Below are positions 33,359 through 40,081 of a stretch of 40,081 nt of DNA, piece after piece. Below the pieces are notes generated by a model. That model searched no databases. It saw only the letters and a list, made by a program, of their open reading frames with translations, and was not told where the DNA came from. The stretch covers positions 1 through 40,081 of the forward strand of contig CANJIM010000024.1 in assembly GCA_947474495.1 (NCBI GenBank), in the 5' to 3' direction. How positions within the stretch are numbered: the first letter of the stretch is position 1; every line of letters starts with the position of its first letter. The position numbers and the translations under genes are program-made. The stretch is from Rhodospirillaceae bacterium (lineage in GTDB: Bacteria > Pseudomonadota > Alphaproteobacteria > SMXQ01).

Positions 33359-34573
33359 TCACAGCCCTGCGCTCCATTTCGACTGGGTGCGGTAGACCAC
33401 CACAGCCAGGACGGCGCAGGCCGTCAGCAGTAGACCACCCATCACCATAAAGCCGTTGGTGATGCCGAAGGTCTCGACGATCAAGCCCATGACGATCGGC
33501 GCGATGATGGAGGACAGGCGGTTGTTCGTCACCCGCAAGCCGACGATCGAGCCTTGCACGTGGCTCGGCACAGCCTTGGCTTGCAGAGAGAACATCAACG
33601 GCTGAACCAGCCCCTCGAAGCCGCGCCGCATGCTGTGAGCGATCGCCAGCAACAGGAACGCGCCTCCCAGCAAGGGCGTGAACGTCAGCAAAGCGATCGA
33701 GACCGTGGTGAAGCCCAGCATCAGCCATGGAATCGGCAGCCAGCGCGCCACCCGCCCAGCCGCGAGCGAAGCAAAGCTGTTGGTGATCTCGGCGATGGAG
33801 AACATCACGCCGATCATCGTGCCGGCGAAACCGACTTCGCGCAGATAGACGATAAAGAACGAATTCTCCACGCCGTTGGTGGCGTGGCGCATGAAGGAGA
33901 TGGCGAGCGTGAAGGCCACCAGCGGCAAGAGAGCGAGCTTCAGAGAACCGGTGTAGTCCGACAAGCGCGGCAGAATGTCGCGCCAGCCGATACGGCCGAC
34001 CAGCGTTTCCGCCTTCTGCGGATTCTCGATCTGCGTGATAACCAGAAACATCAGGCCGGCCCATAGGCTGACGCCGAGGAACGACACCGTCGGACCGGCG
34101 AAGTCCCACAGCAACCCCATCAGTAACGGCGCCATGACGTTGCCAAGACGCGAAAAGAAGCTGAACTGGCCGATCTTGCCCGGCTCGCCCTTGGTCAATT
34201 GCGCGATAATGGTCTGCGCGCCGATCCAAGACATGTTGCCGGCGAAGCCGATCAGCATTTGCAGCGTCACCATCAGCGGAAACCATGGCAGGACCGGATA
34301 GAGCGCCGCCAGCGAGCCCGACACGGCCGCGAAGAACAGCATGACGCGACGCGTGCCGAGGCGGTCCATCAGCGCGCCGCCGTGGATTGCCAGGAAGAAG
34401 GTGATCATCGACTTGGCGCCGACCAGGATGCCGATCTCGGTTGGCGAAACGCCTTGCAGCACCGCCCACAAGGGCACCACCATCGTCAGCAGTTCGGCCT
34501 GGCCCATGCTGAAGAGGCCAGCAGCATAGGCCGCATGAAGGCTGCGCTTGGATGGCGGGGCGCGGTCTGACAA
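33359..34573 (-). CDS. MFS transporter
   Basis: A 404-residue major facilitator with about twelve hydrophobic helices; GGALMDRLGTRRVMLFF is the loop 2-3 motif. The start is taken as TTG at 34573, seven bases after a GGAGG site; the open frame continues 63 codons upstream, across the divergent gene, but those residues are basic and not transporter-like, and no ATG is available. FMRHATNGVENSFFIVYLREVGF in the seventh helix region marks a distinct but unnamed subfamily. It is divergent from another MFS gene of only general similarity. The substrate is unknown. Confidence 0.82.
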   Translation of the reverse strand: MSDRAPPSKRSLHAAYAAGLFSMGQAELLTMVVPLWAVLQGVSPTEIGILVGAKSMITFFLAIHGGALMDRLGTRRVMLFFAAVSGSLAALYPVLPWFPLMVTLQMLIGFAGNMSWIGAQTIIAQLTKGEPGKIGQFSFFSRLGNVMAPLLMGLLWDFAGPTVSFLGVSLWAGLMFLVITQIENPQKAETLVGRIGWRDILPRLSDYTGSLKLALLPLVAFTLAISFMRHATNGVENSFFIVYLREVGFAGTMIGVMFSIAEITNSFASLAAGRVARWLPIPWLMLGFTTVSIALLTFTPLLGGAFLLLAIAHSMRRGFEGLVQPLMFSLQAKAVPSHVQGSIVGLRVTNNRLSSIIAPIVMGLIVETFGITNGFMVMGGLLLTACAVLAVVVYRTQSKWSAGL

Positions 34574-34741
34574 AAAAGCCTCCGGTCGCGCGGGCGCCGC
34601 GGCGTTTATCGCGCGGTCTTTGATCTCCCTCGGCTTCGCGGTTTTACACGCTAGCGAGGTAAAGGCCAATCTTCGCGCACGCTGCCCGTCTCGCGTTGCG
34701 AAACAGCACGGCTTTTTTCTGAAGATCGCGGGGAAATTGCT

Positions 34742-35992
34742 ATGATCAAGCGAATCCTGCAAACCTCAGCGAACAAGATCTTGCGCATTCACGCACTCCG
34801 CCAGTCATTCCCCAATCTGCCGTCCAAGCCCCTGCTCGTCCTACTGCTGCTCGTCTTCTTCAAGCAGGCGGGCAACGGCATGGTGTGGTCGGTGCTGGCG
34901 CTGAACGGCCAGCATCTCGGCGCCAGCGCCGCGGTCGTCGGCTTCATGATCTCGCTCTACGGCGGCACGCGGCTGGTGATCAACATTCCCGCTGGCTTCG
35001 CCTCTGAGAAATATGGCCGCCGACGCATGATGAGCGCCGGCTGCGCCATGCTCGCGCTCTCCTCGCTCTGGGTCGTCTTCACCGATGATCTGGTGTCCTT
35101 CTTCATCGCCGTCATCCTGCAAGGCCTGGCCTCGTCGGTTTTCATGACATCGGCGCTCGCCGCAGTGGCCGATCTCGGCACGCCGGGACGCCGTATCGAA
35201 GACATGTCGCTCTATCAGGCGGCCAACATGATCGGCGCCAGCATGGGCCCGGCGATTGGCGGCCTGACCGCCAGCTTGTGGGGATTCGATGCGCCGTTCT
35301 GGGCCAATGGCCTGATGGCCGTTTGCGGCATCGTCGCTTTCGCCTCGATGCCCTGGAGGGAAGCTTCTGCCGAAAAGGCGCTCCGCACCCGTGCGCCCAA
35401 AGGCCAATTGCTCGTGCTCGCTAAGCAAGGCTCGAACGTCTGGCTGATGTATTTCAGCATCTTCTATGTGCGCTCGGCAGCGAACTGGATTTTGATGCCG
35501 TTGATCGCCCAGGACCGCTTCAACCTGGATCTTGCCCATATCGGCCTCATCCTCACCGTCGGCGCCGTCGCCAATGTCTGCGTCCTCGGATTCACCGCCC
35601 GCATCAACCGCACGTTCGGGCGCATGTGGACAGTTGTCCTTGCTAGCATTCTCACGCTGGTCGCCTGCGCGCTAGTCGCCTTCGGCAACGATCCGATCTA
35701 TCTTTGGATCAGTTCAATGATGTTCGGCGTCGGCGGCGCCATCGCCACACCGACCCTTGTCGCCTACGTCACCGACATCACGCCCGAGGGCCAACGGGGC
35801 CCGGCTATGGGCATGCTGCGCACCTCGCAGGATTTGGCACTGATGATCGGCCCGACCATCACCGGCCTGCTCAGCGATCATCTCGGCCTTGGCTTTCAGG
35901 GCGGTCTGTTCGGCTGCCTCCTGCTATTGGGCGGCGCGACCGTGCTCTTTCGCATTGCCGAAGGCCGCCGCCTCGCCCCGCCCGCCGCTTAA
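34742..35992 (+). CDS. MFS transporter
   Basis: A 416-residue membrane protein of the major facilitator superfamily. SEKYGRRRMMSAGCAML is motif A after helix 2, and AANMIGASMGPAIGGL (helix 5 region) resembles motif C of exporters. The second half has TPEGQRGPAMGMLRTSQDLALMIGP. The first 28 residues are basic and cytoplasmic. GGGGAAAT precedes the ATG. It is divergent from another MFS gene and 116 bases upstream of an FMN dehydrogenase on the same strand. Confidence 0.87.
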   Translation: MIKRILQTSANKILRIHALRQSFPNLPSKPLLVLLLLVFFKQAGNGMVWSVLALNGQHLGASAAVVGFMISLYGGTRLVINIPAGFASEKYGRRRMMSAGCAMLALSSLWVVFTDDLVSFFIAVILQGLASSVFMTSALAAVADLGTPGRRIEDMSLYQAANMIGASMGPAIGGLTASLWGFDAPFWANGLMAVCGIVAFASMPWREASAEKALRTRAPKGQLLVLAKQGSNVWLMYFSIFYVRSAANWILMPLIAQDRFNLDLAHIGLILTVGAVANVCVLGFTARINRTFGRMWTVVLASILTLVACALVAFGNDPIYLWISSMMFGVGGAIATPTLVAYVTDITPEGQRGPAMGMLRTSQDLALMIGPTITGLLSDHLGLGFQGGLFGCLLLLGGATVLFRIAEGRRLAPPAA

Positions 35993-36108
35993 GCGGCCGA
36001 CCAACCCCGGTTGTCGCTCATTTCCGTGCTGGTCCGTGGGGCCTGGAGCAGTTAGCCTTACGTCTTGGGAACGGCGTGGGGACGCCGCATAAAACAAGGG
36101 GGCGTATC

Positions 36109-37299
36109 ATGAGCAGGCTCGATCGTTGCTACAACATCGCGGATCTGCGTCTGCAGGCGAAAAAATTTCTGCCCAAAGGCGTGTTCGAATATATCGACCG
36201 CGGCGCCGAAGATGAGGTCGCCGTCGTCGAGAACCGCGACGCCTTCAAGCGGATCAAACTCCGCACGCGCTTCATGGTCGATCTCAGCAAGATCGATATG
36301 AGCACGACGATCCTCGGCAAGCGCTGGAGTTTCCCCTACGCCGTCTCGCCGACCGGCATGACCGGTCTGGTTTGGTACCAAGGCGAAGTCGAGCTGGCGC
36401 GGGCCTGCACCGCGCAAGGCGTGCCCTTCACACTGGCGACCAACTCGATCACAGCCATCGAGGACGTCACGCGCGGCGCGCCCGACGGCAATATTTGGTT
36501 CCAGCTCTATATGTGGAGCGAGGAGGATCATTCCTACGCCTTGATCAAGCGCGCCAAAGACGCCGGCTGCAAAGCTCTCGTCGTCACCATCGACGGCGCG
36601 CTCGGCAACAATCGCGAATACAACAAGCGCAACGGCTATGCCGTACCGTTCAAGCTTTCGCCGCGCACCGCCTACGACATGCTGAGCCATCCGCGCTGGT
36701 TCGGCGGCGTGCTCTGCCGCTACGTCGCCAATGGCGGCATGCCGCGTCATGAAAACTTCCCTGAGCATTACCGCCACCGCATCACCACCAAGACCAGCAA
36801 AAGTCCGACGCGCCATCGCGCCATGACCTGGCCGGACATCCGCAAGCTGCGCGATTTCTGGCAAGGGCCGCTGATCGTCAAGGGCATCCTGCGCCCTGAG
36901 GACGCCGAGGCCGCCATCGCGCACGGCGCGGACGGCATCGTCGTCTCCAACCATGGCGGCCGCGCGCTCGACGCCGCCGCGCCGACCATCGACATGCTGC
37001 CGGAGATCGCCGCCGCCGTGAACAAGCGCGCCACCATCCTGCTCGACAGCGGCATCCGGCGCGGCGGCGACATCGTCAAGGCGCTGGCGCTCGGCGCCGA
37101 CGCCGTGATGGCCGGGCGGCCGACGCTCTTTGGCACCGCGACCGGCGGCAAGGCCGGCGGCGAAAAGGCGCTCACGATCATGCATCGCGAGTTCGAGAAG
37201 ACCATGGCCTATGTCGGCTGCCGCACGATTGCCGAGGTCAGCCCTGACGTCCTCGCCTATCCGCCGCGCGGCTATGCACGAGCCATGGCGGCGGAATAG
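36109..37299 (+). CDS. FMN-dependent alpha-hydroxy acid dehydrogenase
   Basis: A 396-residue TIM-barrel flavoenzyme of the L-lactate dehydrogenase/mandelate dehydrogenase/glycolate oxidase family. ATG 36109 follows AAGGGGGC. Visible: YIDRGAEDE (29-36), FMN loop SPTGMTGL (80-87), Lys258 in LIVKGI, the catalytic His282 and Arg285 in VVSNHGGRALD and the phosphate site LLDSGIRRGGDI and MAGRPTLFG. It oxidises an L-2-hydroxy acid to a 2-keto acid, passing electrons to oxygen or the quinone pool; the substrate is not given by sequence. It may be co-expressed with the upstream MFS gene, which could carry the acid. Confidence 0.92.
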   Translation: MSRLDRCYNIADLRLQAKKFLPKGVFEYIDRGAEDEVAVVENRDAFKRIKLRTRFMVDLSKIDMSTTILGKRWSFPYAVSPTGMTGLVWYQGEVELARACTAQGVPFTLATNSITAIEDVTRGAPDGNIWFQLYMWSEEDHSYALIKRAKDAGCKALVVTIDGALGNNREYNKRNGYAVPFKLSPRTAYDMLSHPRWFGGVLCRYVANGGMPRHENFPEHYRHRITTKTSKSPTRHRAMTWPDIRKLRDFWQGPLIVKGILRPEDAEAAIAHGADGIVVSNHGGRALDAAAPTIDMLPEIAAAVNKRATILLDSGIRRGGDIVKALALGADAVMAGRPTLFGTATGGKAGGEKALTIMHREFEKTMAYVGCRTIAEVSPDVLAYPPRGYARAMAAE

Positions 37300-37322
37300 G
37301 CCGCCATCTCAAGGGATTGCGA

Positions 37323-37362
37323 TAGTCATGGAGGTGTCATAATCGGGTCTTCGGGCTGTCAT
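37323..37362 (+). promoter_or_regulatory. Putative Pho box (four 11-base repeat units)
   Basis: TAGTCAT (37323), GTGTCAT (37334), GGGTCTT (37345) and CTGTCAT (37356) recur every 11 bases and match the PhoB unit CTGTCAT at 5, 6, 4 and 7 of 7 positions. They lie 112 bases upstream of the phoX-like start, where a PhoB-activated promoter is expected. Confidence 0.75.
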
Positions 37363-37473
37363 AACCGCTGACTAAGGTTCCCGCCGCGACTGGAGCCTTC
37401 CTCGCACCCTTTTGGCGCAGCCCCTGCGCCCTGGCTTCGTCGCTCTCCGTATCACCCTATGGAAAGCCCAGCC

Positions 37474-39420
37474 ATGACCCAACAGACGACCTCTCGCCGC
37501 GATGCTCTCAAGCTGCTCGCCGGCGTGCCGATGCTACCCCTCGCCACCGGCTCAGCCGCGTCCTTCCTCTTCGGCACCACCAGCGCGCTGGCCGCCAATG
37601 CGAGCTTCGTGTCCGCCAGCTTTAGCTCGATGCCGGCGCCGTCACTGGCCGATCCGGCCGCCATGGCCGTGACCACGGTCGGCTCGCGTCTGACGGTGAC
37701 GTTGAGCGACAAAACCACGCAGACCTTCGATCTCGCCTATCAGCCCTTCTTCATCACCGGCGACATGGTCCCCAACGGCAAGGGCGGCAAGATCCTCGCC
37801 GGCGGCTATTACGACATTAACAACAAGCCGATCATGGACACCTCCGTCGCCGGCAAGGAACGCCACTTCTTCTCTGACGCACCGGATGGAATGTCGCTTC
37901 TCAAGTTGGCGAACGCCAAGGTGCCGGGCGTCAAGGGCAACGCGCTGTTCGCCGTGGTGCAGTTCGAATACACGTCGCAGGATCAAAAGGGCACCGACAC
38001 CTACGGTGCACTGCCCTCGCCGATCGCCGTGCTCACGCTCGACCAGGATCCCAAGACCGGCAAGCTCAGCTTGGTGAAGTACCACAACGTCGATATGTCA
38101 AAGGTTCATGGCCTATGGATCACCTGCGGCGCCAGCCTGACGCCGTGGGGCACGCATCTGTCGTCCGAGGAATACGAGCCGGACGCGCAGTTCTTGGAGA
38201 ACACGAAATACTTCAAGGCCTTTAGCAAGAGCACCTTCGGCGACGAGACCAAGGCCAACCCCTATCACTACGGCCATATGCCGGAAATCACCGTCCATGC
38301 CGATGGCACGGGCACGGCGAAGAAGCATTACAATCTCGGCCGTATCTCGCACGAGTTGGCCCAGGTCATGCCCGACGAGCGCACGCTGCTGATGGGCGAT
38401 GACGCGACCAACAGCGGCCTATTCATGTTCGTCGCTGACAAGCCGCGCGATATTTCGTCAGGCACGCTTTATGTCGCCAAGTTGGGCACCGGCTTCGCCC
38501 TCGATCCGGCGGCGCCCGGCGCCGATCTCACCTGGATCAACCTCGGCCATGCCACCAGCGCCGAGATCGAGAAGCTTGCGAACAGCCTGAAGCCGTCCGA
38601 CATCTTGGACGCCAAGAAGGATGATCCGAACGACAGCAGCTACAGCAAGGTCTTCTACAACGGCGCGCCGAACTGGATCAAAGTGAAGCCGGGTATGGAG
38701 AAGGCCGCCGCCTTCCTCGAAACCCACCGCTACGCTTATCTCAAGGGCGGCAGCATGGGCTTCTCCAAGATGGAAGGCACCACCGTCAACGCCAAAGACA
38801 AGATCGCCTACTCGGCCCTGCAAAACATCGTCGATTCGATGGTCAAGGGCGGCAAGGGCTGGAACGCCGAAAGCAACATCGGCTTCGACAAAGCGCTCAC
38901 CGCCGGCGGCATCATGGAGATGAAGCTGGTCGGCGGTCTGCGCGACACGGCCGGCGCGGCCATCAATAGTGAATGGGTCCCGACTCATACGAAGATGATG
39001 ATGATCGGCGAGGACATCGCCGCCGATGCGCTCGGCAACCTCGCCAACCCGGACAAAGTCGGCAACCCGGACAATCTGAAGTTCTCGGAAAAGCTGCGTA
39101 CCCTCTTCATCGGCGAGGACAGCGGCTATCACGTGAACAACTTCCTGTGGGCCTACAACATCGACACCAAGCAGCTGTCGCGCATCATGTCGATCCCGGC
39201 GGGCGGCGAATCGACCGGCCTGCAAGCGGTCGATGAGCTGAACGGCTGGACCTACATCACGTCGAACTTCCAGCATGTCGGCGACTGGAGCAAGACGCTG
39301 CACGCCAAAGTGCAGCCAACGCTCGATCCGCTGGTCCGCGCCAACTACAAGGACCGCTACGGCGCCGCCGTCGGCTATCTGACGGCGATCCAGACCAGCG
39401 TGAAACTGGCCAAGGCTTAA
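37474..39420 (+). CDS. phoX: PhoX-like (DUF839) phosphatase, Tat-exported
   Basis: A 648-residue secreted protein of the PhoX/DUF839 family, calcium- and iron-dependent alkaline phosphatases released or held in the periplasm to gain phosphate from organic esters. The N-terminus has a twin-arginine signal (SRRDALKLL, Arg8-Arg9; cleavage near TSALA). Family segments: LWITCGASLTPWGTHLSSEEYEPD, HYGHMPEI, RISHELAQVMPDERTLLMGDD and AGGESTGLQAVDE. ATG 37474 is preferred to 37459 because GGAAAG lies just upstream. A Pho box precedes it and a strong terminator follows. Relatives of unknown activity exist, so phosphatase function is probable, not certain. Confidence 0.88.
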   Translation: MTQQTTSRRDALKLLAGVPMLPLATGSAASFLFGTTSALAANASFVSASFSSMPAPSLADPAAMAVTTVGSRLTVTLSDKTTQTFDLAYQPFFITGDMVPNGKGGKILAGGYYDINNKPIMDTSVAGKERHFFSDAPDGMSLLKLANAKVPGVKGNALFAVVQFEYTSQDQKGTDTYGALPSPIAVLTLDQDPKTGKLSLVKYHNVDMSKVHGLWITCGASLTPWGTHLSSEEYEPDAQFLENTKYFKAFSKSTFGDETKANPYHYGHMPEITVHADGTGTAKKHYNLGRISHELAQVMPDERTLLMGDDATNSGLFMFVADKPRDISSGTLYVAKLGTGFALDPAAPGADLTWINLGHATSAEIEKLANSLKPSDILDAKKDDPNDSSYSKVFYNGAPNWIKVKPGMEKAAAFLETHRYAYLKGGSMGFSKMEGTTVNAKDKIAYSALQNIVDSMVKGGKGWNAESNIGFDKALTAGGIMEMKLVGGLRDTAGAAINSEWVPTHTKMMMIGEDIAADALGNLANPDKVGNPDNLKFSEKLRTLFIGEDSGYHVNNFLWAYNIDTKQLSRIMSIPAGGESTGLQAVDELNGWTYITSNFQHVGDWSKTLHAKVQPTLDPLVRANYKDRYGAAVGYLTAIQTSVKLAKA

Positions 39421-39440
39421 GCCCGACTTCGGTCACGCAA

Positions 39441-39470
39441 ACGGCGGTGGAGCGATCCACCGCCGTTTTT
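39441..39470 (+). terminator. Rho-independent terminator of the phoX-like gene
   Basis: Perfect 11-bp stem (ACGGCGGTGGA with TCCACCGCCGT), GCGA loop and a T-run, 20 bases after the stop. The inner stem and loop are the same as in the pckG terminator. Confidence 0.95.
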
Positions 39471-39533
39471 CTATGGTTCGAGCTTCGAAAAGTGGGCCTT
39501 TTCCCGCCAAATCGGCCGTTCCGGCCCGCAAGA

Positions 39534-39562
39534 TTGACAGGGCTGGGCTGGGCCTTTACAAC
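39534..39562 (+). promoter_or_regulatory. Sigma-70 promoter of tRNA-Ser
   Basis: TTGACA (39534-39539) and TACAAC (39557-39562) are separated by exactly 17 bases. Transcription would start near 39569, leaving a leader of about 70 bases before the tRNA, with a perfect hairpin ACGGCAG/CTGCCGT at 39578-39598. Confidence 0.85.
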
Positions 39563-39640
39563 GGCGAACCCCTGGGAACGGCAGGACTTTTCTGCCGTCC
39601 TCGAGGTGTCCAGCCAGGCCCTTCGGGGCCTTCCTCGTGA

Positions 39641-39733
39641 GGAGCGATGGCCGAGTGGCTGAAGGCGGCGGTTTGCTAAACCGTTATACGATCAAAAGTC
39701 GTATCGAGGGTTCGAATCCCTCTCGTTCCGCCA
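39641..39733 (+). tRNA. tRNA-Ser (anticodon GCT)
   Basis: A complete class II tRNA. Acceptor GGAGCGA (39641-39647) pairs with TCGTTCC (39723-39729, one G-U), discriminator G and encoded CCA follow. The anticodon loop is TTGCTAA with GCT at 39675-39677 on a 5-bp stem. The long variable arm has ATACGA/TCGTAT, as in serine tRNAs, and GGTTCGAATCC is the T arm loop. It reads AGC/AGU codons. No repeat of its 3' end, which would mark an integrated element, is seen downstream within the window. Confidence 0.97.
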
Positions 39734-40007
39734 CGAGACTCAATATATCTGTTATAAAACAATGGAATAACCCACATCACGTGGGACCTACCCACAATTT
39801 ATCCCACAAATCGAGCTTCGTTCGCCCCCCTTCGCCTTCGACGGCGGGGGTCCGCATCAACATAGGCACGACACGTAAATGGTGCCGGTGCGGGGCAGCA
39901 GAGCGAACCACCCCCCGGCTGGCCGGATTTTACTCCGCCGCAGCCGCAAAACGCCGCCGCTTCAGTGGCCTACTTTGTCAGCGCCGCAAACACTATGCGA
40001 GGCCGCT
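39734..40007. other. Intergenic region downstream of tRNA-Ser
   Basis: No gene recognised. It begins AT-rich and carries three CCCACAW copies (39771, 39791, 39803), the first also part of a CCCAC/GTGGG inverted repeat (39771-39785). A GC-rich section follows. Confidence 0.4.
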
Positions 40008-40081
40008 TCAGAACTTGGCGCTGAACATCGCCAATCCGTCGAAGGACGTCATGCCGTCGCCGAATACAGCTTCGCCGTTCA
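40008..40081 (-). CDS. Unidentified protein, C-terminal end (partial)
   Basis: On the minus strand an open frame enters from the window edge and ends with a TGA at 40008-40010; the last residues are FGDGMTSFDGLAMFSAKF. The family is not recognised. A final Phe with alternating hydrophobic residues before it is compatible with an outer-membrane beta-barrel, but 23 residues are too few for a claim. Confidence 0.4.
   Translation of the reverse strand, partial: NGEAVFGDGMTSFDGLAMFSAKF

Noticed and set aside
39914-39962. Minus-strand reading ending PLKRRRFAAAAE before a stop
   Set aside because: Only about 17 codons are open upstream before another stop, so it cannot be supported as a gene or remnant.
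1-40081. CRISPR array, toxin-antitoxin pair, prophage or transposon
   Set aside because: No regularly spaced repeats, no integrase, transposase or phage structural genes, and no small gene pair with toxin-antitoxin features were seen; the tRNA gene shows no duplicated 3' end in the window.

Overview
The window is GC-rich chromosomal DNA of an alphaproteobacterium. The Aap-type amino-acid ABC operon, several tripartite tricarboxylate transporter (TTT) genes, a lone xanthine-dehydrogenase-family subunit and the general codon bias point to Hyphomicrobiales (Rhizobiales) or a nearby order. I cannot place it more exactly from sequence alone. It is mostly metabolic and transport genes. I see no CRISPR array, transposase, integrase or phage module.

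Layout. 1-445: the first ten codons of ureA (urease gamma subunit) and, upstream of it, a decayed ureD. 613-5509: a MarR-type regulator divergent from a complete aapJQMP operon for general L-amino-acid uptake. 5558-9500: dienelactone hydrolase, Gfo/Idh/MocA oxidoreductase, aminotransferase and 2-hydroxyacid dehydrogenase. 9497-12590: an orphan molybdopterin-binding subunit of the xanthine dehydrogenase/CoxL family divergent from a mobA-like gene. 12608-13343: a chemotaxis receptor and an MFS transporter that meet head to head, each without its 5' part (a deletion scar). 13355-13933: a glutathione S-transferase. 13950-19116: a four-gene minus-strand operon of class II aldolase/decarboxylase, TctC-type binding protein, fused TctA-TctB permease and amidohydrolase-2 protein. 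19350-21533: a second TctC-type binding protein downstream of a gentisate-dioxygenase-like cupin. 21630-23981: a second head-to-head scar (KefB/C C-terminus against a TauD remnant with an internal deletion), a small ABM-domain protein, an NMT1-like binding protein and an amidase remnant. 24200-26155: MarR regulator convergent with an MFS exporter.

The right part is well-preserved core and accessory metabolism: GTP-type PEP carboxykinase with a long leader, an acetolactate-synthase-like TPP enzyme with an aldehyde dehydrogenase, a PadR regulator plus siderophore-interacting flavoprotein (a YqjI/YqjH-like pair behind two identical palindromes), two divergent MFS transporters, an FMN-dependent 2-hydroxyacid dehydrogenase, a Tat-exported PhoX-like phosphatase behind a four-unit Pho box, tRNA-Ser(GCT) with its own good promoter, and the 3' end of one more gene.

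Two themes stand out. First, uptake of organic acids and amino acids is linked to their catabolism, including a plausible undescribed pathway encoded by the aldolase/TctC/TctAB/amidohydrolase operon with the neighbouring ring-cleavage-like cupin. Second, gene decay is concentrated in the left 24 kb: six broken genes, four of them in two scars of the same geometry.
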